From positions 1 through 35,286 of the forward strand of contig CAJXOG010000014.1 in assembly GCA_913057775.1 (NCBI GenBank): 35,286 nucleotides of DNA, read 5' to 3'. Under the pieces are notes generated by a model. It saw only the letters and a program-made list of their open reading frames with translations. It was not told the DNA's origin and did not search any database. This document shows positions 27,160-35,115 of the stretch, in pieces. Position 1 is the first letter of the stretch. Each line of letters starts with the position of its first letter. The position numbers were made by a program, and so were the translations under genes. The DNA comes from an uncultured Fodinibius sp. (GTDB taxonomy: Bacteria > Bacteroidota > Rhodothermia > Balneolales > Balneolaceae).

Positions 27160-27187
27160 AGGCTCCGAACTATCGGGGCCTTTTTTA
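27160..27187. terminator. Bidirectional terminator between two convergent genes
   Basis: A 9-bp stem with one wobble (27160-27168 with 27173-27181) and a 4-base loop. A T run follows on the plus strand and a short T run follows on the minus strand. It lies between the NTF2-like lipoprotein stop (27120) and the stop of the next minus-strand gene (27188). Confidence 0.85.
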
Positions 27188-27487
27188 TTACTCCACGCGA
27201 GCCTCCTTCACCTTACCACTCACATTAATATCAATGATGCATTTATACATTGATAAATTGTAGGCGCTGTCAACAATAATACGCTTGCCGGACGAGAAAT
27301 TTTCAGTGTTATATCGAAGGAAATTACCCGTATCAAGCTGCCTGATTACGCTCTGTTCCGTTGCACCTCTCTCAAAGTTTCCACATAGGAATACGATCTC
27401 TTTTCTTGCTTCATTCCAGTAAAAAGCTGCCATGAGTACAGCGATCAGAATTAGTGGAAGAATAATTTTTACAACTCTCCTTATCAT
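27188..27487 (-). CDS. Small membrane-anchored protein
   Basis: A 99-residue protein with one N-terminal transmembrane helix (about 5-22) and a small exported domain containing LCGNFERGATEQSVIRQLDT and a Tyr-Lys-Cys near the end. No family could be named. It begins 56 bases after the next minus-strand gene's stop and could be co-transcribed with it; the shared terminator at 27160 follows. Confidence 0.6.
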   Translation of the reverse strand: MIRRVVKIILPLILIAVLMAAFYWNEARKEIVFLCGNFERGATEQSVIRQLDTGNFLRYNTENFSSGKRIIVDSAYNLSMYKCIIDINVSGKVKEARVE

Positions 27488-27543
27488 ATAATACGATTAG
27501 TATTCAAAAATAATTGCAGGATAGGCGGCTCATAAAAGCAATG

Positions 27544-27888
27544 CTAACCCAACCATCCTTGCCATCTTGCAAAGGTTAAAATGATTCCTAATACATACAG
27601 GCTTCCAAATATTTCTTTGTTGTAGCGAGCCAGCCACACAGGTAGATAGATATCAAAATTGTCCTGGCGATTTTCGGTGTATCGGCCGGCGACAGGGGTG
27701 AGGGGACACTTCCATTTATTGGCAGCCAGGATTAGTACCTCAACAAAGACAAGAGCACAAAGTATAGCAGCAACCTGAACATTCCCCATCCACGCGTAAA
27801 CAGTAATAGCCAAGATGCAACCCGCAAAAAACGCCCACACGATGGTATGGATAATCTTTATCTTTCGTATTGTAGTTTGGAAATTCAT
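27544..27888 (-). CDS. Three-helix membrane protein
   Basis: A 114-residue protein with hydrophobic segments around 15-34, 37-56 and 94-110, and a loop reading ANKWKCPLTPVAGRYTEN followed by DIYLPVWLARYNKEIFG. The Lys/Cys/Pro loop suggests a conserved small membrane family, but no name is firm. It starts at the ATG at 27888. The 228 bases upstream hold no gene and a possible degenerate palindrome. Confidence 0.6.
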   Translation of the reverse strand: MNFQTTIRKIKIIHTIVWAFFAGCILAITVYAWMGNVQVAAILCALVFVEVLILAANKWKCPLTPVAGRYTENRQDNFDIYLPVWLARYNKEIFGSLYVLGIILTFARWQGWLG

Positions 27889-27916
27889 CGGCTTTGTATT
27901 TGCAAGCTCTTATTAA

Positions 27917-28004
27917 GAATAACAGCACGTTGAATGAATACTCACATTATTTCTAAGCTGCGCATCCCGTGTTACGGTGTCGGCTTAATGCACTGGTCAT
28001 AGGA
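27917..28004. repeat. Possible degenerate attC-like palindrome
   Basis: The segment begins GAATAAC and ends CATAGGA, with a CGGCTTAATGCAC stretch near its right end like the right arm of the better sites to the right. Roughly eight of eleven arm positions can pair by hand, counting wobbles. It is much weaker than the four sites at 29648-35243 and could be chance. Confidence 0.25.
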
Positions 28005-28116
28005 CGAATGTAACACTTATTTTGAATATCAAGATTCTGAATATTTATTTAGATCACCGATAGTTAATTTAATACAGAAGTTTTAGAAATCATTAGGTGC
28101 TCAATATAGACGAATC

Positions 28117-29292
28117 TCAAAAACGAACCCGCTGCATTTCCCGTAGTTCCTCGACAGGATAGAAGGTCCCGCGCCATGTTATTCCTCCTCTTTTTAAACA
28201 TGTGAATGTTGAAAGGATAAGGGCGTACATTGGAAAAAGTACACCAAGCACGGAGAAAAGAAATGGGAAAAGTGGCCGCTCTAACTTATATGAAGCCATG
28301 GAATTAAACGGTAACGCAGCTATTATAACGCCTGCCGCGAATACCTGCACTACGATAAACGGAGAGAATAACCCGAATAAAGGCCCCATTAAAAACAAAA
28401 GCCAAATTATCGGTATTGAAAATCCCTTCCAGTAATTGTAATGGGCAACTATCCCAATACTGTTTTTTTCCAGACCCTTGATCATCTTTCCAAGCGATCC
28501 ATACCATTCCAGTTCAAGCTGATTAAATGCGTAATATACGCCCTGTTTAGCACCGTGATTCCGTAACATACGGGCAATACCCATATCGTCAGTTACTTCC
28601 ATGCGAAGCCATTCAAATCCTTTCGTTTGATCAAAAACGGCCCTTCGAAACATATTGAAAGCCCCAAAGCCAAAATAATCATCCGAATCAGGATCAGGCA
28701 CCCCTTCAAGATTTCGTTGACTAAATAGCAGGCTTGCAAAACCATCAAAGGCGGCTTCGTGCAAAAAACCATTATTGTTCATTTTGGGGATACAGGAAAT
28801 GTGGTCCCGATCATGGTATATTGCTACCGCCATAATGGTTCTTAGTGCTGATTTTTTATAGCAAACATCTGCATCAGTGGCAAGCACCCAATCTCCCTTT
28901 GAGATTTCGTAGCCTTTCTTTAAAGCATGCGTTTTACCCAACCATCCATCAGGGAGGTCTTCTATGTGAACGGTACTTAAATTATCAAATTGGGCAGCTA
29001 ATTGATCTATTATTTTGCCGGTCTGATCGGTTGATCGGTCATTGATGGCAATGACTTCCAGATTGGGATAGTCCTGCTCAAGTATGGATTGCAGTGCGGG
29101 CCTGATTGTATCAGCTTCATTGCAGGCAGGAACCAAAACCGAAAGGGAAGGAAAGGAGGAGGGTTCCGGGGCATTTATTTGACTTATTTTTGGAGGTGCG
29201 TAAATCTGCCTTAGCACAAACCAGTAAGCAATCAACCATAGTATACCGGTGAATACCGAATACCCTGAAATAAGGTAAACAAAATAATCCAT
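28117..29292 (-). CDS. GT2 family glycosyltransferase
   Basis: A 391-residue membrane-associated glycosyltransferase with one N-terminal helix, a GT-A domain, and about three C-terminal helices (roughly 285-362). Motifs include LVPACNEADTI, NDRSTDQT (the first nucleotide-binding Asp), DGWLGKTHAL, the metal-binding ATDADV (DxD), and TDDMGIARML followed by the QLELEWYGSL acceptor-site segment. The layout resembles hopanoid-associated HpnB or carotenoid glycosyltransferases (CrtQ-like), but no hopanoid or carotenoid gene is near. It may be a housekeeping gene beside the cassette array, or a cassette if the site at 27917 is real. Confidence 0.88.
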   Translation of the reverse strand: MDYFVYLISGYSVFTGILWLIAYWFVLRQIYAPPKISQINAPEPSSFPSLSVLVPACNEADTIRPALQSILEQDYPNLEVIAINDRSTDQTGKIIDQLAAQFDNLSTVHIEDLPDGWLGKTHALKKGYEISKGDWVLATDADVCYKKSALRTIMAVAIYHDRDHISCIPKMNNNGFLHEAAFDGFASLLFSQRNLEGVPDPDSDDYFGFGAFNMFRRAVFDQTKGFEWLRMEVTDDMGIARMLRNHGAKQGVYYAFNQLELEWYGSLGKMIKGLEKNSIGIVAHYNYWKGFSIPIIWLLFLMGPLFGLFSPFIVVQVFAAGVIIAALPFNSMASYKLERPLFPFLFSVLGVLFPMYALILSTFTCLKRGGITWRGTFYPVEELREMQRVRF

Positions 29293-29647
29293 GGGATGAT
29301 TTTAACCATCAATAACCAAATCGTTATTAAAAAGGTACCATTATTGATACAGATTTTGAAGGTAGAAAATCGCCGAAGTACTACAGCAATCTTGTCTTTA
29401 AAAAGGCCTTTATATTATATCATAAACACACAATTCCTAGAATTCTCAAGAGCTATAAAAATATAGATATTGTTAACGGTGTTCGTTCCATTTAATGCAT
29501 GGCTTCGACTTAAAACAATATTAAGCACCCATAAAAGCAGTTTAACTACTTTAATTCTGTTGAGTGCTGATATCCGCAAGCCTACTTCGCAACGACACCT
29601 CGCTCTTTGGCTCATAACGTTATTAAAATTTATCGGTATCTATTGCC
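29293..29647. other. Gene-free AT-rich region left of the attC-like array
   Basis: This 355-base stretch has no convincing gene; ORFs across it are short and cross the following attC-like site. It may carry the promoter of the glycosyltransferase on the minus strand. A piece at 29581-29590 is the complement of ten bases inside the attC-like site at 32452, but no complete site is visible. Confidence 0.6.
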
Positions 29648-29775
29648 ACCTAACGACATTGCACAAAAGATGTATACAAAAGAATGTTGTCTTATTTAAT
29701 AATGAACGGAGTGCTAAAAAGCCGGAAGTTGGTAGGTGGTGGGGAGATGAATCCGCGTTGGGGCGCAGATTAGCC
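29648..29775. repeat. attC-like site A (right end degenerate)
   Basis: The left end is ACCTAACGACATTGCAC and the right end GGCGCAGATTAGCC, a weaker complement. It shares two exact blocks with site C: 12 bases at 29698-29709 (34331-34342 in C) and 11 bases at 29713-29723 (34346-34356 in C). This shows common descent. The right core reads ATTAGCC where site D has GTTAGGT. Total 128 bases. Confidence 0.6.
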
Positions 29776-30082
29776 ACAAAGTATTTGCCATAGTTATGAT
29801 AAATACAGAAGTATGAGATTCATCATCCGGCGGTATATAACCTTGTGTTTTCATGATAGGTGCTGTTTATATCAGTAGAATATACGCCATCGTTCAACAG
29901 ACTATTTTATAATTTCACCGAAGTTGTTATTTGGGATGGGGTATAACATGCTCACTTTTCACTGATCGATATTCGTATTTTCAAATAGGGCCAACTACCC
30001 TCACAAGGGATCAGTTTTATTAATAGACGAGTGGTTTTTTTATTTTCTCCAATATATTACTCAACCCAACTTATGATCTTGA
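29776..30082. other. Gene-free region upstream of the histidine kinase
   Basis: About 307 AT-rich bases between attC-like site A and the kinase start. No ORF, terminator or repeat is convincing. It should hold the kinase promoter, but no motif could be fixed. Confidence 0.6.
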
Positions 30083-31606
30083 ATGAAATTAACTAAAAAT
30101 GAACAGGAGCGACTTGAGGCATTAAAATCATACTCTATCTTGGATACTCCTGAAGAACAGGAGTTTGAAGCATTAGTAAAACTGGCTTCTCAGATTTGCA
30201 GGACTTCTATATCACAAATTAACTTTTTGGACGCAGAACGACAGTGGAATAAAGCAAGTTTCCCTCCTACTCCAAAAGAGTTGAAACGCGGAGAAACCTT
30301 CTGTAGCGAGACTATTCACAAGGATGAATGGATGATTGTAGAAGATGCCAGCAAAGATCAGCGCTTCACTAACCTGCCGTATGTAAAGAATGATCCCAAC
30401 GTAAAATTTTATGCGGGTGTGAATTTGAAAAGCGAGGAAGGATATAACATAGGGACCATTTGCGTATTGGGGTTTGAATCTAAACAACTGGAAGACTGGC
30501 AGCTTGAAAGTCTTAAAACCCTGGCACAAGAAGTAGAGGCGCGGTTGGAACTTAGAAAGAAACAAAATCAGCTTAAAAAGAAAACAGCAGAGTTAGAGCG
30601 TCAAACTACGTTCTTGGAAAATGCTACCGACTTGGTTTTTATACTCGATCCCAACAATTACAGCATTTCAAGCATCAATAATAAGATAGAAGAGGTCTTG
30701 GGCTTCAAGTCTGACAATGTCATTGGCAAACCTTTGATCAGCTTTACTGACTCAGACAAGTTGAAACAAGAAATAGATAGTTGGCTTCAAAATTCAACTG
30801 ACGTTTTCAATGGTGAGTACAAGTTATTAAGCCAAAGCGGAAAACCTGTGTGGTTAGAAATCCACATGACAAAAAAACAAGATGAGTTGTATGCAACAGC
30901 AAAAAATATCACACAGCGTAAACTTCAGGAAACAAAGATCCAAGAGTCACTTGAGGAGAAAAATGTATTACTGGGTGAAATCCATCACCGTGTAAAGAAT
31001 AACCTGGCCGTCATCTCAGCTATTTTGCACCTGGAGCTGTTTCAAACAGAAAATAATCAGGTTCAGAAGATAATACAGAATAGCCAGCTCCGTATTCAGT
31101 CAATGGCAGAAGTCCACGAGCTGTTATATCAAACGGGTGATTTTGCTAATGTAAACCCCGGTCGATTTATCCATAAACTAATCGACAATATTAACAGCGT
31201 ATATGATACAGATGTCCAAGATATTAAGTTAAATACAAGAATTGATGAGATCACTATAAATATTAATCAAGCTATTCCTACTGCCTTAATCGTTAATGAA
31301 TTGGTAACTAATGCCTACAAGCATGCTTTCGCAGGAAAAGATTCAGGTGAAATAAATGTAGATATAACCCAGAGAGACAAAATTATTGTGCTGCAGGTTT
31401 CTGACAACGGCATAGGCATGCCTGACAATTTCAGCCTTGGGAACCAGAGTACGATTGGCTTTTCGCTTATTTATCAGCTCACCAAACAACTGGAAGCCGA
31501 CTTTGAACTCAAGCGGAATAACGGCTCTACTTTCCAGCTTAGGTTTGAAGAACAGGACCTGAAAGGATCGAGTAGTTCGGCAAAGTTGGAAATTACAAAT
31601 GACTAA
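30083..31606 (+). CDS. Soluble GAF-PAS sensor histidine kinase (HisKA_2 type)
   Basis: A 507-residue cytoplasmic sensor kinase. Residues about 20-155 form a GAF domain (LVKLASQICRTSIS, then FYAGVNLKSEEGYNIGTICV). A short coiled coil (150-178) leads to a PAS domain (about 178-285, ENATDLVFILD). The phosphoacceptor region is EIHHRVKNNLAVISA, with His302 the likely phosphorylated residue, typical of the HisKA_2/HWE-like group. The ATPase domain has the N box NELVTNAYKHA (Asn405) and the G box DNGIGMP (Asp441). No transmembrane segment is seen and there is no response regulator beside it, so its partner lies elsewhere. It lies in the large left module of the array. Confidence 0.92.
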   Translation: MKLTKNEQERLEALKSYSILDTPEEQEFEALVKLASQICRTSISQINFLDAERQWNKASFPPTPKELKRGETFCSETIHKDEWMIVEDASKDQRFTNLPYVKNDPNVKFYAGVNLKSEEGYNIGTICVLGFESKQLEDWQLESLKTLAQEVEARLELRKKQNQLKKKTAELERQTTFLENATDLVFILDPNNYSISSINNKIEEVLGFKSDNVIGKPLISFTDSDKLKQEIDSWLQNSTDVFNGEYKLLSQSGKPVWLEIHMTKKQDELYATAKNITQRKLQETKIQESLEEKNVLLGEIHHRVKNNLAVISAILHLELFQTENNQVQKIIQNSQLRIQSMAEVHELLYQTGDFANVNPGRFIHKLIDNINSVYDTDVQDIKLNTRIDEITININQAIPTALIVNELVTNAYKHAFAGKDSGEINVDITQRDKIIVLQVSDNGIGMPDNFSLGNQSTIGFSLIYQLTKQLEADFELKRNNGSTFQLRFEEQDLKGSSSSAKLEITND

Positions 31607-31726
31607 TATCCAGCGTCATTTTCAGCTCTGCATCACAAGTCCTCGAGAAGTCTAATAAATGCCTGGGTTATACTGCAAGTGCTTGTTTATAGTCACGCGT
31701 TACTGTTTCAGATTAACGGTATTGGT

Positions 31727-32380
31727 TCAGTTTTCTGTAACCAGCTCCCCCATATCGTAAATCTGTTCACTGATAACATTTCCTTCGTTATCCCACTCTT
31801 TGAACGTTCCGTGTTTTACACCATTGGTATAATGCTGCTCTGATTTTATCTGACCATTCTCGTACCATGTAGCCGATTCCCCATGTAATTTTCCATCCTT
31901 TAATGGCATTTTAAACTGTGGCTGTCCATTGTCGTACCACTGTTTCATAACCGTTTGATCAGTTTTTACTCTCCGGGTACCGTCCTCGTCCCAAGTGTGG
32001 AACTCTTTTCGATCTGATAGATCTTCATCATGGAGGGTTACCATCCTGGGCTGGCTGCTTTTGGAATAATAGGATGTTTTCATTAGGTCATTTTCAGTTG
32101 TGTAACGGATTGTTAGCACTCCATCACTACTAAAAATTTTACCCTCTGAAATCATCCCATCTCTAAACGTTACATCGGCTTGAATGGACCCGCTTTGATA
32201 GTTGGAAGTGTAGTGCCCATCAGCCGGTTGCCCGGTTCCATCAACATAGAGGTTTAGCTCTTCAGAAATCGAAATATTGCTGAAAATTTCTTCCACATTG
32301 CCTGTATATTCGTCGGTCATTTCTTGGCTGCAGGCAGTAAATAATAAAAGTATAAATAGCAGTGATGATAGTTGTTTCAT
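31727..32380 (-). CDS. MORN-repeat variant lipoprotein (YwqK-like)
   Basis: A 217-residue lipoprotein with a signal ending LFTAC (Cys17). The C-terminal half holds MORN-variant repeats, for example WYDNGQPQFKMPLKDGKLHG, WYENGQIKSEQHYTNGVKHG and WDNEGNVISEQIYDMGE. Such proteins are often annotated as 'YwqK family antitoxin', but the name is not evidence of an antitoxin role here; they may bind cell-surface or extracellular partners. It starts about 75 bases from attC-like site B, a cassette-like position. It is convergent with the kinase over a 120-base gap that shows no terminator. Confidence 0.85.
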   Translation of the reverse strand: MKQLSSLLFILLLFTACSQEMTDEYTGNVEEIFSNISISEELNLYVDGTGQPADGHYTSNYQSGSIQADVTFRDGMISEGKIFSSDGVLTIRYTTENDLMKTSYYSKSSQPRMVTLHDEDLSDRKEFHTWDEDGTRRVKTDQTVMKQWYDNGQPQFKMPLKDGKLHGESATWYENGQIKSEQHYTNGVKHGTFKEWDNEGNVISEQIYDMGELVTEN

Positions 32381-32451
32381 AGTCTCGATTTAAACTAATA
32401 AATAGAACAATATCCAAAATGCAATTTCTGCAAATTTAACTACAAATTGCA

Positions 32452-32606
32452 GTATAACGACATAGCATATAAGGTGCTCACACGTGAATATTGAATTAGC
32501 AACTAACGAAAGATGAGTTTTAAAACCAAGAGAGGCATTGCCTGCCCTACGAAGCCTTGCGCGAAGTAGGGGCGAGGCCTGTCCAAGTTGATACGCTGTG
32601 TTAGGT
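32452..32606. repeat. attC-like site B
   Basis: Begins GTATAACGACATAGCATATAA and ends TTGATACGCTGTGTTAGGT. The arms pair outward from both ends, with one extra base in the right arm. The interior holds a hairpin built from GCCCTAC and GTAGGGGC. It shares an exact 23-base block with site D (32491-32513 and 35155-35177). It lies 14 bases from the ABC ATPase stop and 71 bases from the MORN lipoprotein start. Confidence 0.7.
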
Positions 32607-32620
32607 ATTTTGTACAATTA

Positions 32621-33310
32621 TTAACTAAAAATACTCTGAATTACTGATTCTGAGTGTTGGGTTATGTCGGATTTTATGTATGTATTTATGTCTTGAAAAC
32701 CAGACTTACTAAATGTTTTTTGCACCGAACCTTTGTTTAGAAAGCTAATTTTATCACAGTTAATTTTTAACACCTCAAGGATGTGAGAAGTTAAGACTAT
32801 TATTTTATTCTCTTTTTTCAACTCTTTCAAAATTAGATTTAAGTTTTCAACTGTTTCAAGGTCCAGACCATTAAAAGGTTCATCAAGAAGCATGATTGGC
32901 TTATCCTGTGATATAATACCCAATAAAGCCAGCTTCTTTTTCATGCCAGTGGAATAGGTATCAATAAGTTTATTTAACGGTAGTTTAAAAATCTCATTCC
33001 ACAAGTCCATATCAAATATAGAATTTCCATGAGATAGCAAATCAATGTATTCTACACCTTTCATATAGGGATAGAACTGTGGTTCGGTTTCTAAATATCC
33101 TATTTGCGAAGTATCAAAACTTTTATCTGGAAAGATGATTTCTCCTTTCGAAGGTGTGAGCAACCCATAAACTATTTGAAAAAGTGTAGTCTTACCGGCT
33201 CCATTGGCTCCTAATATTCCATGGATATTACCAGCCTTTAACTCAATAGAGAAATCACGCAAAACTTGCTCCTTTTCATACGAAAGGTCGATGTTTTTAA
33301 TTTTTAACAT
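32621..33310 (-). CDS. ABC transporter ATP-binding protein
   Basis: A 229-residue ABC ATPase. It has Walker A GANGAGKTT (34-42), a Q-loop region YLETEPQFYPYM with Glu in place of Gln, an unusual signature YSTGMKKKL (119-127) in place of LSGGQ, Walker B IMLLDEP (139-145) and the H-loop TSHILE. This pattern matches the exporters of multidrug, bacteriocin or immunity type. It overlaps the permease gene by 14 bases, so the pair is translationally coupled. The whole 32621-34241 stretch is clearly AT-rich compared with the genes to the left, which suggests that it was acquired from elsewhere. Confidence 0.93.
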   Translation of the reverse strand: MLKIKNIDLSYEKEQVLRDFSIELKAGNIHGILGANGAGKTTLFQIVYGLLTPSKGEIIFPDKSFDTSQIGYLETEPQFYPYMKGVEYIDLLSHGNSIFDMDLWNEIFKLPLNKLIDTYSTGMKKKLALLGIISQDKPIMLLDEPFNGLDLETVENLNLILKELKKENKIIVLTSHILEVLKINCDKISFLNKGSVQKTFSKSGFQDINTYIKSDITQHSESVIQSIFS

Positions 33311-34241
33311 ATACAGGGAGTGCTTTAATAGCTTTTTTCCAATAGAAGTAAAGAAACGCTATTCCTACTGGAAAAAATAATATGGTACTTATAAAAAAAA
33401 TGGCGAAAGGAATTTGGTTGTGAATTTCTGATTTGGCATATCCAAACCAAGAATATTTAAAAAGCAGACAAAAACATATTGAGCATTCAATTATAATCAG
33501 TAATAGTACTAATATGTACCATAGATCAAGATGAAAAAGCATAAATAGCGCATAAAATGGTAGAAACAGTAAATGAATAAATATTGAATGATCCTTCAAT
33601 TTTGACCACAGAAAATTCGAGGTTCTGGGATATGATTCAATCAGTTCTTTAGATTCGATATGAGTAAAAGCCTCTGAAAAGCTTGCAACTAATATTAATA
33701 TTGCTATAGGTATCGCGATAGCATAAGCGCTTAATAAGCCTGCTAAGACACAACAAATGAACAAAAAGAATTTTCTTTGTCTGAAGTAACTGCGCCATTC
33801 AAATAAATTAACTGGTATCCACTTGACAAATTGATTATTGACTCGATACCTTTTTTCGACCTTAATAGAAGGAAGGAGCGGGATTATTGTAATTAATAAG
33901 TGTCCAATAAATATAGCTGTCCATTGCTGAAAGTAAACAAGATAAAGGGAGTAGGGAAGTGCCAAAGCATGATATTCCCCCTCTAAAATGGCTTCTTTTG
34001 AGGAATCTAATTTTCTAAGGAATCCTTGATCCTTTCGCAACAGATGTATGGGTAATATGATCAACGTATAGATTAGCACTGCTAACAAATGATTACCTGA
34101 AATTAAATCAGGGAGTTCAAATGCTAAAAAACCAGCTATAATTGAAGCTAATAAAATAATACGGACAAACCCGACTTGTTTAAATAATCGCCAAAGTTGC
34201 TTTAGGCGAAATATTAAGATCTTTGATACAAGTGATTTCAA
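33297..34241 (-). CDS. ABC transporter permease
   Basis: A 314-residue polytopic membrane protein with about seven to nine hydrophobic segments, including FVRIILLASIIAGFLAF and FFLFICCVLAGLLSAYAIAI. It is the membrane partner of the ATPase it overlaps; substrate unknown. No ATG is available near the front: the reading begins at a TTG at 34241, 40 bases from attC-like site C. The next in-frame stop upstream is at 34266-34268. By hand count, the two sequence lines 33361-33480 contain 33 G/C of 120. Confidence 0.82.
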   Translation of the reverse strand: MKSLVSKILIFRLKQLWRLFKQVGFVRIILLASIIAGFLAFELPDLISGNHLLAVLIYTLIILPIHLLRKDQGFLRKLDSSKEAILEGEYHALALPYSLYLVYFQQWTAIFIGHLLITIIPLLPSIKVEKRYRVNNQFVKWIPVNLFEWRSYFRQRKFFLFICCVLAGLLSAYAIAIPIAILILVASFSEAFTHIESKELIESYPRTSNFLWSKLKDHSIFIHLLFLPFYALFMLFHLDLWYILVLLLIIIECSICFCLLFKYSWFGYAKSEIHNQIPFAIFFISTILFFPVGIAFLYFYWKKAIKALPVYVKN

Positions 34242-34280
34242 TATTTTATAGAGTAGCAGTTGAGGTTAGAAGGTCAAAAT

Positions 34281-34441
34281 ACCTAACGATCCAGCGCTTA
34301 ACCGGCGCAGGGATTAGTGTTGATTTGTTAAATAATGAACGGTGAGCTAAAAAGCCAAAAGTAGCAGTGGCCTGCTCACCGAAGCTTTAGTTTTGAAGCG
34401 TAGGAGAGCGAGGCACGTCCGAGTTAATGCGCCTATTAGGT
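34281..34441. repeat. attC-like site C
   Basis: Begins ACCTAACGATCCAGCGCTTAA and ends GAGTTAATGCGCCTATTAGGT, 161 bases. The arms pair (GCGCTTAA with TTAATGCGC, one extra base on the right). The right core is ATTAGGT rather than GTTAGGT. It shares two exact blocks with site A (12 and 11 bases) and a 13-base block at 34408-34420 with site D (35210-35222). It lies between the permease start and the vapB operator. Confidence 0.7.
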
Positions 34442-34469
34442 GTACAATAAAGTTAGGAATTTAGCAGTT

Positions 34470-34498
34470 ATGTGTATAGATTGATAAAAAATACACAT
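34470..34498. promoter_or_regulatory. Inverted repeat, likely VapBC operator
   Basis: The arms ATGTGTAT (34470-34477) and ATACACAT (34491-34498) form a perfect 8-bp inverted repeat with a 13-base spacer, centred 33 bases upstream of the vapB ATG. VapB antitoxins usually autoregulate by binding such palindromes, so this is a reasonable operator. No -10 or -35 box was confidently identified. Confidence 0.55.
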
Positions 34499-34517
34499 TA
34501 ACTAAATCGATACAATT

Positions 34518-34715
34518 ATGCGAACAAATGTAGTGATCGATGATGACTTGATGGATGAAGCCTTGAAGGTGAGTCGATTGAAAACGAAAAAAGATGCTGT
34601 GGAAGAAGGCTTAAAATTGTTAGTCCAGCGGAAAAAGCAAGAAAATATCAAAGACTTGCGCGGGAAATTGCACTGGAAGGGCAATTTAGAGGATATGAGG
34701 ACTGACGATAAGTGA
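34518..34715 (+). CDS. vapB: VapB-type antitoxin
   Basis: A 65-residue antitoxin with an N-terminal ribbon-helix-helix-like start (MRTNVVIDDDLMDEALKVSR), followed by a charged helix (VQRKKQENIKDLRGKLHWKG) that should bind the toxin. It overlaps vapC by four bases (GTGA), the usual type II arrangement, so the two are translated together. The inverted repeat at 34470 is a candidate autoregulatory site. The pair sits between two attC-like sites. Confidence 0.88.
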   Translation: MRTNVVIDDDLMDEALKVSRLKTKKDAVEEGLKLLVQRKKQENIKDLRGKLHWKGNLEDMRTDDK

Positions 34716-35107
34716 TTTTAGTAGATACCAGCGTATGGATAGATTATTTCAACGGCATAGAAAATAAACAAACCGAAAGTCTTGACCGGATTCTTTCTGA
34801 ACAGTCAGTTCTCTTGGGAGACATTATCCTCACCGAAATTCTACAAGGTTTTGATAATGACAAAGAGTTTAGATTAGCCAAACAAGCTCTTGAGCCATTA
34901 GACTGTGTTCATCTTGGAGGAAAATCATTGGCTATAAAAGCAGCATCTAATTTTCGTTTTCTTCGATCGAAAGGTGTAACAATTCGCAAAACCGTAGATA
35001 TGCTCATCGGAAGTTGGTGCATCGAACATGAAGTGGAACTGCTACACAACGATAAAGACTTCGACCAGATAGCAACCCAGCTGCCACTACAAATTTATGT
35101 TGATTGA
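34712..35107 (+). CDS. vapC: VapC-type PIN-domain ribonuclease toxin
   Basis: A 131-residue PIN-domain RNase. The acidic active site is intact: Asp5 in VDTSVW, Glu42 in LTEILQ, Asp96 in TVDMLIG and an Asp among 114-118 in LLHNDKDFD. It starts with GTG at 34712, overlapping the last codons of vapB. VapC toxins cleave tRNA or rRNA sites; the target here cannot be predicted. It ends nine bases before attC-like site D, as expected of a compact integron cassette. Confidence 0.92.
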   Translation: MILVDTSVWIDYFNGIENKQTESLDRILSEQSVLLGDIILTEILQGFDNDKEFRLAKQALEPLDCVHLGGKSLAIKAASNFRFLRSKGVTIRKTVDMLIGSWCIEHEVELLHNDKDFDQIATQLPLQIYVD

Positions 35108-35115
35108 AGTTGTAC

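Noticed and set aside
29581-29605. An extra attC-like site in 29530-29640
   Set aside because: Only short complementary pieces of the site B and site C tips were seen; no matching pair of ends with pairing arms was found.
29470-29793. An ORF of 107 codons on the plus strand
   Set aside because: It crosses attC-like site A, has no recognisable protein pattern, and the bases are better explained as a palindromic site and flank.
31727-32380. A toxin-antitoxin function of the MORN lipoprotein
   Set aside because: The 'YwqK antitoxin' name is only a family label; the protein has a lipoprotein signal and no toxin gene is next to it.
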